Assembly: GCA_019247245.1 (NCBI GenBank)
Contig: JAFAPF010000221.1
Location: 1-5,061, forward strand
Direction: 5' to 3'
DNA length: 5,061 nucleotides
Source: Rubrobacter sp.
GTDB taxonomy: Bacteria > Actinomycetota > Rubrobacteria > Rubrobacterales > Rubrobacteraceae
Positions 1-5,002 of the stretch are shown here, piece after piece; position 1 is the stretch's first letter; every line of letters begins with the position of its first letter. The position numbers and the translations under genes are program-made. The notes under the pieces were generated by a model. That model ran no database searches and had not been told where the DNA came from. It saw nothing but the letters and a program-made list of their open reading frames with translations.

Positions 1-343
1 GTAGCGCGGTCTGGGCAAGTAGAGGCTCCAGAGCTAGTTGAGTGCTTGCGGCATGAGGCTGAGGGGTGCCCACGCTGAGATGGGTCAGGCTTCAGGCCTC
101 GTCGGCGCTGCGAAGGGTGCGGAGAGCCCTCAGGGCATCTCTTCGAGAGCAGCAGAGCGTTGATGGGCCTCAAGAACGCTAGGGGCAAGGACCACCTATG
201 TGGTGTCTTTTCTGCCACCCGGAGCTTCGCTTTATCGATGCGGTTTAGAGCGCACTCGGGAGGATGGGAGACTGATGGCCCTACCCCTCTTTCCCCTGTG
301 TCACCTCGTAGCCACTCCGGCAGCTCTTACCCTGCTCAGTAGA

Positions 344-365
344 ATATGGGCGAGATATGGGCGAG
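344..365. repeat. Perfect 11-bp tandem repeat, two copies
   Basis: ATATGGGCGAG occurs twice head to tail (344-354 and 355-365). It looks like a small slippage duplication in non-coding sequence. No function is apparent. Confidence 0.7.
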
Positions 366-525
366 AGCCCCCTTGCCCACGCTGCTTGAGCTCCACCAGA
401 TATTGGGGAGACGTGCTATCGCAGGATGCTTGTGAGAGCAAATTCTTCCTCGAGTATGGCTACAGGATCATCTCTTAGCGGATAGCCGAAGCTATAGGCT
501 CTGAGTCGTCACCTAACGGGACAGA

Positions 526-565
526 GTAGTGCCACTACGCAAATGTTTGCCCTCAGAATATTGAG
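526..565. repeat. Three adjacent small palindromes
   Basis: Three dyads follow one another with almost no gap: GTAGTG-C-CACTAC (526-538), GCAAA-TG-TTTGC (539-550) and CTCA-N6-TGAG (552-565). A hairpin ATAGC-CGAA-GCTAT lies shortly before (482-495). Each could be a protein-binding site or a weak RNA hairpin. No neighbouring gene starts here, so a role as an operator is not supported by position. Confidence 0.45.
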
Positions 566-688
566 ATCTTGGGTAAGAGTTCAAGCTATTTCAAAAACCA
601 CCGATACCCCTTCGCTCTAGCTTCCACCAGGGCAACCGAGCTTGGGGCCGAGCGTGACGAGGGGGGTTGGAAGCTGTTCGCAGGGATA

Positions 689-705
689 GGGGCGCAGGAA
701 GCCCC
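689..705 (-). terminator. Possible terminator hairpin after the Crp-family gene
   Basis: GGGGC (689-693) pairs with GCCCC (701-705) across a 7-base loop, about 40 bases beyond the stop codon of the minus-strand Crp-family gene. There is no T-tract after the stem, so it is not a classical intrinsic terminator. It could be a T-less hairpin terminator or simply a GC-rich dyad. Confidence 0.2.
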
Positions 706-743
706 GCCGGTAGCGCGATGGTTTTGCCTACCACAGCACTACT

Positions 744-1502
744 CTACTCCGCAGGTGTGCTCTGCTCTCCCTTGTTCGGGCTTGCGGCGCTTTGTAGGGC
801 CTCCTGGTCTTTCACGTAGATGTGGCCGTCCTTGGACTCCACGGCACCCTGTTCCCGGAGCTTCTTGAGGGCCCTGGTAGTGGCCACGCGCTTGGCACCT
901 ATCATCGAGCCCAGTTCCGTGTGGGTGTAACGGGTTGGCACCTTGTAGCCGTCCTCGCACACTAAGCCCTCCTCCTCTACCAGCCTCAGCAGGAGGCCAG
1001 CCAGGCGGGCGGGGACCTCCTTGTGGATGAGGTCCGACCTCGCCTCCTCGCACTGCCTGAGGCGCTCCCCCAGCAACCTCGCCAGCTTCAGGCCCACCTC
1101 GGGATTCCTGAGGATCAAGTTCTCCAGGTCCCGCTTCTTTATGGTGCACACCGTCGAGTGCTCCGTGGCCGTCACGTAAACGTCTTCGAGCCTCTGGCCG
1201 GTGAGCGTCATATCCCCGAAGATGGTCCCCTCGTTTACCACCTTTAGCGGCGCGGCCTCTTGGCCGGTGGGATCCTCCTTGTGGATCTGCACCCTCCCCT
1301 CTTTGAGCAAAAAGAGCCTCTCCCCGCACTCGCTGGGGGTGTAGAAGGTCTCGTTGGGTTCGATTTGGGTATCCGGGCACCGCCGGGAGAGCTCCTCCAG
1401 CTCGTCTTCGGGCAACTCCTCGAATATGTCGACCCAAGACAGAAGCCGCAGCTGTGCATCGATCGACCAGGCCACGTTCTCTGCCATCTTGTGCTTACCC
1501 AT
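744..1502 (-). CDS. Crp/Fnr-family transcriptional regulator
   Basis: This 252-residue protein has the Crp/Fnr layout. A cyclic-nucleotide-binding-type beta-barrel covers about residues 25-130 (ERLFLLKEGRVQIHK and GTIFGDMTL are the recognisable strands). A long dimer helix follows (about 133-160), then a winged helix-turn-helix (about 163-232, with ELGSMIGAKRVATTRALKKL as the DNA-binding unit). Length is close to the family norm of 210-250, with a polar C-terminal tail. Aligned to CRP, the Arg-Ser/Thr pair that holds the cAMP phosphate is replaced (LEDVYVTA, residues 105-112), so cAMP binding is doubtful. There are no N-terminal cysteines of the FNR iron-sulfur type. The recognition helix has Val206 where CRP has a DNA-contacting Glu, so its target site probably differs from the CRP consensus. 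The ATG at 1502 is preceded by AGGGGG about 10 bases upstream; an in-frame ATG at 1487 is a weaker alternative. The gene is divergent from the PadR gene and shares its spacer and the large dyad. The family call is firm; the ligand is unknown. Confidence 0.93.
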   Translation of the reverse strand: MGKHKMAENVAWSIDAQLRLLSWVDIFEELPEDELEELSRRCPDTQIEPNETFYTPSECGERLFLLKEGRVQIHKEDPTGQEAAPLKVVNEGTIFGDMTLTGQRLEDVYVTATEHSTVCTIKKRDLENLILRNPEVGLKLARLLGERLRQCEEARSDLIHKEVPARLAGLLLRLVEEEGLVCEDGYKVPTRYTHTELGSMIGAKRVATTRALKKLREQGAVESKDGHIYVKDQEALQSAASPNKGEQSTPAE

Positions 1503-1542
1503 CGCCTGTCGACCCCCTAATAAGCTCGTATTTCCGGATGTC

Positions 1543-1572
1543 AGTATACCAGGATACCTATTTTGGGGGCAA
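1543..1572 (-). promoter_or_regulatory. Predicted promoter of the Crp-family gene
   Basis: On the minus strand, TTGCCC (1567-1572) and TATACT (1543-1548) are separated by 18 bases, a fair match to a housekeeping sigma promoter. The start codon is about 40 bases downstream. The -10 box lies inside the left arm of the large inverted repeat, so a protein bound there would be expected to block this promoter. Confidence 0.45.
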
Positions 1573-1589
1573 GGGGTATCCCGGTATAC
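1544..1589. promoter_or_regulatory. 15-bp inverted repeat, likely operator between Crp and PadR genes
   Basis: GTATACCAGGATACC (1544-1558) and GGTATCCCGGTATAC (1575-1589) are reverse complements at 14 of 15 positions, with a 16-base spacer. Each arm itself contains two related units (GTATACC and GGATACC). A further AGGATACC copy lies at 1661-1668, nearer the PadR gene. This looks like a multi-site operator for one of the two flanking regulators. Which one binds cannot be read from the sequence. In RNA it could also fold into a long hairpin. Confidence 0.6.
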
Positions 1590-1682
1590 CGCCTCTCGCC
1601 CTCGGATATGCGATAAAAGAGCGTAGGAGCCTCAAAAGCGTGGCGAGCCTAGGGCCAAGCAGGATACCCCCGCTCGGTCGGC

Positions 1683-1700
1683 GCAAGCAACAACGCTTGC
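1683..1700. repeat. Small dyad upstream of the PadR gene
   Basis: GCAAGC (1683-1688) and GCTTGC (1695-1700) form a 6-bp inverted repeat around AACAAC, about 75 bases before the PadR start. It may be a leader hairpin or a second operator. Nothing else supports a role. Confidence 0.3.
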
Positions 1701-1774
1701 CTGGGGCCACCCTGAGGATCGAAGAACGGCAGCTAGAGCCACACGGAACGGAGAACCATTGTGCGGAGGCGCTT

Positions 1775-2281
1775 ATGAGCAACGAGGGGCGTAATGAGCG
1801 CGAGACCGGGCCTCGCCCCGCGGACATACGCGACACCGAGGCCCGGCCAAGGAACTGGCCGGTGGCGATGGCGCTTCTGATGCTTCGAGAGCGGCGCTCT
1901 CACGGGTGCGAGCTGATGGAGCGATCGACCGCGTCCTGGTTCGGGGAGCTGAACCCGGGCGCGTTGTACCGGACCTTGCGGCAGATGGAGAACGAAGGCC
2001 TCTGCCAATCCGAGTGGGAGGCCTCCGAAGATGGCCGGCCGGCGCGCCGGGCATACTCCATCACCGAGGCCGGGAGGGCTCACCTCGACCTGTGGGCTCG
2101 GTCGCTGAGGCGGTGGCAGCTGTCCATGGACGTCTTCTGCCTGATTTACGGAGGGGAGGCTGCCAGCAACCGGGACGGGAGAAAGGACGGGGGCGAGAGC
2201 GAAGACGGAGACCATCGGAGGCAGACCACCAGGGCGTCGAACCCACCCCCGGAGGGTCCGGAGGCGAAGGAAGGCCCCTAA
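1775..2281 (+). CDS. PadR-family transcriptional regulator (PhaQ-like)
   Basis: This 168-residue protein has a PadR winged helix-turn-helix at about residues 30-105. The family hallmarks are clear: LLMLRERRSHGCELMER (helix 1 with the HG turn), NPGALYRTLRQMENEGL (recognition helix) and SEWEASEDGRPARRAYSIT (wing). A helix at about 104-126 should form the dimer contact. The pattern RNWP...GALYRTLRQMENEGLCQSEW resembles the PhaQ branch of PadR proteins, known as polyhydroxybutyrate-responsive repressors. That subgroup placement is inference, and no phasin or PHA gene is in the window. Residues 127-168 form a charged, Gly/Pro-rich tail with no recognisable fold. The ATG at 1775 is chosen because GGAGG sits 6 bases upstream. 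The open frame runs further 5' to 1454, but that part is not protein-like and overlaps the divergent promoter region. Autoregulation through the 1544-1589 dyad is likely, as is usual for PadR proteins. Confidence 0.88.
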   Translation: MSNEGRNERETGPRPADIRDTEARPRNWPVAMALLMLRERRSHGCELMERSTASWFGELNPGALYRTLRQMENEGLCQSEWEASEDGRPARRAYSITEAGRAHLDLWARSLRRWQLSMDVFCLIYGGEAASNRDGRKDGGESEDGDHRRQTTRASNPPPEGPEAKEGP

Positions 2282-2283
2282 CC

Positions 2284-2568
2284 TTACCGCCCCGCTCGTG
2301 GGGGTTCGCTCGGCTCCTCTTCGGGCGTCCCACCGTGCTCTTCGAGGATCTCCCGGGCTTGCCGGGGCGTCGGCACTTCCCGTACCCAGCAGGAGACGTG
2401 CCTCTTCGCATCGTAGAGTTCGTAGGTGGGAGTGTTGTTTTGCCAGGCCCACTCGTGGGCCAAGACGGCAAGGTCGCCGTCGTTTCCGATGAGCAGATGA
2501 TCCAAAAAGCCTCCGTCCAGATCCCATCCGGCGCTAATAAAGCTCTGTTCTATCTCTTGGCGATTCAT
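2284..2568 (-). CDS. Small conserved-looking hypothetical protein
   Basis: This encodes 94 residues and no function is recognised. The N-terminal 75 residues look like a compact soluble domain rich in aromatics, with GWDLDGGFLDHLLIG, ELYD and SCWVREVPTPRQAREILEEHG as its most distinctive stretches. The last 15 residues are an acidic and proline-rich tail. There is no signal peptide or membrane segment. The pattern resembles small uncharacterised proteins I associate with Rubrobacter, a recollection that should be checked by search. The start at 2568 is chosen because a GGGG-containing purine stretch lies about 8-12 bases upstream and the domain begins there. The frame stays open to 2718, but that extension is basic, low in structure and unlikely to be translated. 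Its stop lies two bases from the stop of the convergent PadR gene, so the two transcripts must overlap at their 3' ends. Confidence 0.72.
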   Translation of the reverse strand: MNRQEIEQSFISAGWDLDGGFLDHLLIGNDGDLAVLAHEWAWQNNTPTYELYDAKRHVSCWVREVPTPRQAREILEEHGGTPEEEPSEPPRAGR

Positions 2569-2735
2569 GCCTGATCCCCTACTACCTTGCTGCTGAGGCT
2601 TGCCGGGTGCAAAAGTAAGGTGCATCGATCCTGGTCCACCTTTCCCGTTCGTGTACCAACTATTCTTGCATCGGCTGTAGCCAAAGTAATGGCCCAAAAG
2701 ATGTAATTTTACGTACACCTTTTAGGCCACAAACG

Positions 2736-2765
2736 TTGGATTGACGGGGTCTTGTGCAATATACT
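2736..2765 (+). promoter_or_regulatory. Predicted promoter of the response regulator
   Basis: TTGGAT (2736-2741) and TATACT (2760-2765) are 18 bases apart. A TTGACG immediately overlaps (2741-2746), but its spacing to the same -10 is only 13, so TTGGAT is preferred. Transcription would start near 2772, leaving a leader of roughly 75 bases that includes the CTAGAG dyad. Confidence 0.45.
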
Positions 2766-2803
2766 AGAGTTTCTAACGAGACGATCTGTGTGGGAGATAA
2801 TCG

Positions 2804-2824
2804 CTAGAGCAAATCTCTAGAGCA
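2804..2824. promoter_or_regulatory. CTAGAG dyad and repeats upstream of the response regulator
   Basis: CTAGAG (2804-2809) and CTCTAG (2815-2820) form an inverted repeat around CAAAT. The right arm is part of an 8-bp palindrome CTCTAGAG (2815-2822). CTAGAGCA is also directly repeated at 2804-2811 and 2817-2824, and one more CTAGAG overlaps the -10 region (2764-2769). This spacing is typical of a binding site for a dimeric LuxR-type domain, so autoregulation by the gene downstream is possible. It could also act as a short RNA hairpin before the start codon. Confidence 0.4.
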
Positions 2825-2850
2825 GGTACCCACGAAGCGTGCGAAGGATG

Positions 2851-3549
2851 ATGCACGAGCGCAACACAGGTGAGCCTATAAGGGTTCTCTTAGCCGACGA
2901 TCACACCATGTTCCGCCAAGGTCTTGCGGGGATACTGGGGGCATACGAGAGGCTGGAGATTGTAGGGCAGAGTGCCCACGACCAGGAGGCCATAGACCTG
3001 GCCAAGCAGATGCACCCGGACGTGGTGGTCATGCAGGTGCAGATGCCCTTGAGCAGGGCTAGAGAGTCCCTAAGGCAGCTACGCAGAATCGAGCCGCCTC
3101 CCAAGGTTGTCATCTGCACGATGTTCGAGAATCCGCGTTACATCAGGGAGTTCCTGGAGCTTGGGGTCAGCGCCTACATCTTAAAGAGCGTCTCTGTAGA
3201 GCATCTCATCGGAGCCATCAGGGGGGCCATCTTCGATCCTCAAGGAGAGAACGTTGTGATAGGGATGCCCCAAGATATGCTGGAGAGGGTTGAAGACGGT
3301 TCTGAGGGTGTCCTCTCGGCCAGGGAGATGGAGATCCTGCTCCTCGTCTCCAGAGGTCTCTCCAACCGCGAGGTCGCCTCTTCGCTATCCTTGTCGGAGG
3401 CAACCATCAAACGCCACCTGTCGAACGTTTACTCCAAGATAGGGGTTCACACCCGAGGGGAGGCCGTAAGGAAGGCGCTATACGAGGAGTGGATAACTAT
3501 CCAGGAGGTCACCCAGAACGACGAAGCGGGTACCGGTGAGGGTCGGTAG
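2851..3549 (+). CDS. NarL/FixJ-type response regulator lacking the phospho-acceptor Asp
   Basis: The protein has 232 residues: a receiver domain (about 9-125) followed by a LuxR-type helix-turn-helix (about 155-210). In the receiver, PIRVLLADDHTMFRQGL carries the acidic pair Asp16-Asp17, and Thr90 and Lys112 (SAYILKS) are kept. The phosphorylated aspartate is replaced by Gln62 in VVVMQVQMP, where the family has MDVQMP (codon CAG at 3034-3036). It therefore cannot be phosphorylated in the ordinary way. The output domain is intact: LSAREMEILLLVSRGLSNREVA, then EATIKRHLSNVYSKIGV as the recognition unit. It most likely binds DNA as a dimer, either constitutively or under control of another signal or partner. 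The start is uncertain. ATG 2851 is chosen for a weak AGG three bases upstream; GTG 2839 or ATG 2848 would add four or one residues. No sensor kinase gene is adjacent. It is convergent with the receiver-like gene at 3633-3971. Confidence 0.9.
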   Translation: MHERNTGEPIRVLLADDHTMFRQGLAGILGAYERLEIVGQSAHDQEAIDLAKQMHPDVVVMQVQMPLSRARESLRQLRRIEPPPKVVICTMFENPRYIREFLELGVSAYILKSVSVEHLIGAIRGAIFDPQGENVVIGMPQDMLERVEDGSEGVLSAREMEILLLVSRGLSNREVASSLSLSEATIKRHLSNVYSKIGVHTRGEAVRKALYEEWITIQEVTQNDEAGTGEGR

Positions 3550-3598
3550 TAGCTCGCTTGGTAGGACGCAAGCCTGCCCAGGGATAGGAGAAGAGGTC

Positions 3599-3638
3599 TT
3601 TTCTGTTAGCCTCTACTCTTTTCTGTTAGCCTCTACTC
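3599..3638. repeat. Perfect 20-bp tandem duplication
   Basis: A 20-bp unit beginning TTTTCTGTTAGCC occurs twice head to tail (3599-3618 and 3619-3638). The right copy contains the stop codon and last sense codon of the minus-strand receiver-like gene (3633-3638), so the duplication lies between two converging genes. It leaves the protein unchanged because the extra copy falls beyond the stop. It looks recent, as the copies are identical. Confidence 0.85.
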
Positions 3639-3971
3639 GTTAGAGACTGTCTTTTCGATCTCCTCCACGACGGCGAGCAGGTCATCTATCTCGATGTCTT
3701 CTACGATCCTAAGGTCTTTCCCGTTCGCCTTCACCACCGCGTCCAGACTGTTGCTATAGTGGATCTCGACGAGGAAGAGGGCGCGGTTGCGCGCATCTTC
3801 TGGGGTCCCATCGTGGCAGACGAGCAGGTGGGGTTCGAAGAGGGCACACTCACGCTGGAGGTCTAGGGGGTCGGCGCTCCTGACCTTTACATCCGGGCGT
3901 CGGCTCCTCAAGAAGAGGGTTATCGTCTGCCGGTACATCTTAGGGGATACGGCTACCAGTACGCGGATCAC
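3633..3971 (-). CDS. Degenerate receiver-like (pseudo-receiver) protein
   Basis: This is a 112-residue single-domain protein with a CheY-like start (MIRVLVAVSPKMYRQTITLFLR) and a second core strand (HLLVCHDG, about 48-55). The acidic pair normally found after strand 1 is replaced by AVSP. The phospho-acceptor region has His53-Asp54 in place of the usual D, and no clear conserved Lys follows. The C-terminal half departs from a normal receiver: EIHYSNSLDAVVKANG and the acidic helix IDDLLAVVEEIEKTV. I recognise it as resembling a group of small receiver-like proteins in Rubrobacter, but I do not know a tested function. The start is GTG at 3971; an AAGG about 13 bases upstream is a weak ribosome binding site. 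It converges on the atypical response regulator, so a shared pathway is plausible, but this is inference. Confidence 0.75.
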   Translation of the reverse strand: MIRVLVAVSPKMYRQTITLFLRSRRPDVKVRSADPLDLQRECALFEPHLLVCHDGTPEDARNRALFLVEIHYSNSLDAVVKANGKDLRIVEDIEIDDLLAVVEEIEKTVSNE

Positions 3972-4347
3972 GGTGGGCTAACTACCTTCCCGCGTGAAAA
4001 GACCCATGCAGGATAAACAACACTGCATAGAGACCGCTCACGAAGATCGAATCACCCTCCAAGTATCGCACTCCCGGCCTAGAAATCACCCTAACCTTGC
4101 CAAACAGAGAAAAAATGGGCCGAAGTATGTACACAATAGTCCATAAGGGTATAAGGGTTGGTAACGGTCTTCGGTTGTCCACCAGGTTAAGTTTCGACTC
4201 CTGAAGCAGAGTGGTGGTTGTAGCAGACGCCGTACCAGCTACAGGTTGGCAATGTTATTGCCCTTGCCTTACATCTAGCTCCATCCGGCTTGATAGCGGC
4301 ACACACGCTCATTACTCATTAGCTCTTACCCTCCACCCGATCCTAGC
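3972..4347. other. Intergenic stretch, no supported gene
   Basis: This 376-base stretch separates two minus-strand genes. A minus-strand frame at 3982-4182 (GTG start, 66 residues) would encode two hydrophobic segments and end 10 bases before the receiver-like gene. It has no ribosome binding site and its codon use is less GC-rich than its neighbours, so it is left uncalled. A short hairpin GGCAAT-GTT-ATTGCC lies at 4248-4262. The promoter of the receiver-like gene should be here, but no box pair stands out. Confidence 0.45.
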
Positions 4348-4602
4348 CTATTCAGCACGCTCCGAATCCCCCTCTGGCTTTGTCTCCCATTCCTTAACGC
4401 TCTTCTCATACCAGATAGGTCCCATCGCAAGCTGGCGGTTGGGGCGGGGTATGCGTCCGAAGTTTCTCCTTGAGAGGTAGGTGAGCACTGTGTCTCGCTT
4501 GAACCCCAGGCGCCTGCCCAACGCCGTGGCGTCCAGGACCTCGTAGTCGTCTGGTACGTCTATCTCGTTTAGGTCTGCCTCCTTTACCATGACCAGCATC
4601 AT
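4348..4602 (-). CDS. Small excisionase/AlpA-like helix-turn-helix protein
   Basis: The protein has 84 residues. A MerR-superfamily type helix-turn-helix is visible at about 22-46 (EVLDATALGRRLGFKRDTVLTYLSRR). It is followed by the wing typical of AlpA and excisionase-like proteins (FGRIPRPNRQLAMGPIWYEKSVKEWE, about 48-73; the Pro-rich turn and the W-Y...W pair are the hallmarks). The tail is short and charged. Such proteins bind DNA as small architectural or regulatory factors. Many come from phages and integrative elements, but actinobacterial chromosomes also carry them without an element. No integrase is in the window. The start is taken at ATG 4602 because a TATGAT box lies exactly 6 bases upstream, implying a leaderless mRNA. 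There is no Shine-Dalgarno before it; ATG 4599 and 4590 are alternatives. A strong AAAGGAGG lies just inside the gene but has no usable start codon after it. Confidence 0.8.
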   Translation of the reverse strand: MMLVMVKEADLNEIDVPDDYEVLDATALGRRLGFKRDTVLTYLSRRNFGRIPRPNRQLAMGPIWYEKSVKEWETKPEGDSERAE

Positions 4603-4608
4603 ACATAA

Positions 4609-4614
4609 ATCATA
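4609..4614 (-). promoter_or_regulatory. -10 box of a likely leaderless promoter
   Basis: On the minus strand, TATGAT is followed by exactly six bases and then the ATG at 4602, which places +1 on the A of the start codon. The absence of a Shine-Dalgarno agrees with a leaderless transcript, which is common in actinobacteria. The -35 region (about 4633-4638, TTATCG) is poor. Confidence 0.45.
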
Positions 4615-4814
4615 GATGAATCCGAAGTAGTTCGATAAAATATTGATAGAGCATAGTTATCAACGTACACCCGGCGGGGGATGAAGAATGATCACCAGGT
4701 ACGTAGTATAGGATTGAGGAGTACACGATGACACTTTGATTTTGACGCAGGCTTTGGTACACAGGGAACCCTCATTGTCCAAAAATAACAGGAATTGAGA
4801 CCCTCCAAAGTTCC

Positions 4815-4843
4815 TTGACACTGTAATATCAGAAGCGTATATT
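4815..4843 (+). promoter_or_regulatory. Near-consensus promoter driving the c-di-AMP riboswitch
   Basis: TTGACA (4815-4820) and TATATT (4838-4843) are separated by exactly 17 bases, the best promoter match in the window. Transcription would start near 4850, about 20 bases before the riboswitch aptamer. This gives a strong basal promoter with control placed in the leader RNA. Confidence 0.8.
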
Positions 4844-4868
4844 TCTCCCAAAATCGAATAAGTTGCCG

Positions 4869-5002
4869 TTGCCTAATCTCCATAAATGGAGAGCGGGGGA
4901 ACCGATCAGCGGGCAAACCGCTTGGGGTGAATCGCCTGGTCTATCCAGGCGTAGGGCTTAGCTCTTTCGGCCCGAACCCGTCAGCTAACCTCGTAGGCGC
5001 AA
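4869..5002 (+). ncRNA. Cyclic di-AMP riboswitch (ydaO/yuaA type)
   Basis: The RNA carries the conserved blocks of this class in order: GGGGGAACC (4895-4903), TTGGGGTGAATC (4922-4933) and CCCGTCAGCTAACC (4977-4990). Supporting stems are visible: a closing stem GCCTA (4871-4875) with TAGGC (4994-4998), TCTCC/GGAGA (4877-4881 with 4888-4892), AGCGG/CCGCT (4908-4912 with 4918-4922), GCCTGG/CCAGGC (4934-4939 with 4945-4950) and GGGC/GCCC (4954-4957 with 4970-4973). The aptamer binds c-di-AMP; in known members ligand binding usually turns the downstream gene off. Frequent targets are cell-wall hydrolases and resuscitation-promoting factors in actinobacteria, and potassium or osmolyte transporters elsewhere. 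The target gene here starts beyond the window. Confidence 0.95.

Larger units (their letters stand above)
1..743. other. Region without a supported gene
   Basis: No frame on either strand gives a protein I can recognise. The open frames here are short and lack a good ribosome binding site or a plausible domain. The frame at 200-478 has one CPRC motif but no second zinc-ligand pair, so it is not counted as a gene. The stretch holds an 11-bp tandem repeat (344-365), a small hairpin ATAGC-CGAA-GCTAT (482-495), a cluster of palindromes (526-565) and a GC-rich hairpin (689-705). It could be decayed coding sequence, an untranslated region or an unrecognised RNA; the sequence alone does not decide. 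Confidence 0.5.

Noticed and set aside
200..478. 92-residue plus-strand frame with a CPRC motif, possibly a zinc-ribbon or transposase remnant
   Set aside because: Only one Cys pair, no second half of the ribbon, no ribosome binding site and no other recognisable segment.
739..1437. 232-residue minus-strand frame overlapping the Crp-family gene
   Set aside because: It lies in another frame of a clear Crp/Fnr gene and gives an Arg/Gly/Pro-rich sequence typical of a shadow in GC-rich DNA.
1454..1774. 5' extension of the PadR reading frame
   Set aside because: It runs through the divergent promoter and dyad, is not protein-like, and the ATG at 1775 has a well-placed GGAGG.
1733..2527. 264-residue minus-strand frame opposite the PadR gene
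   Set aside because: Low-complexity Arg/Pro/Leu-rich translation without a domain; the opposite strand encodes a clear PadR protein.
1906..2574. 222-residue plus-strand frame across the PadR and hypothetical genes
   Set aside because: Spans two better-supported genes on different strands and shows no domain.
2569..2718. N-terminal extension of the 94-residue hypothetical protein
   Set aside because: Added residues are not domain-like, and a start with a G-rich ribosome binding site exists at 2568.
3982..4182. 66-residue minus-strand frame with two hydrophobic segments
   Set aside because: GTG start without a ribosome binding site, codon use unlike neighbours and no recognisable family. It remains possible as a small membrane protein because it ends 10 bases before the receiver-like gene.
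4211..4480. 89-residue plus-strand frame
   Set aside because: Overlaps the excisionase-like gene antisense, with no domain or ribosome binding site.
4660..4916. Minus-strand frames of 63 and 74 residues
   Set aside because: They run antisense to a strong promoter and the c-di-AMP aptamer, and the translations are not protein-like.
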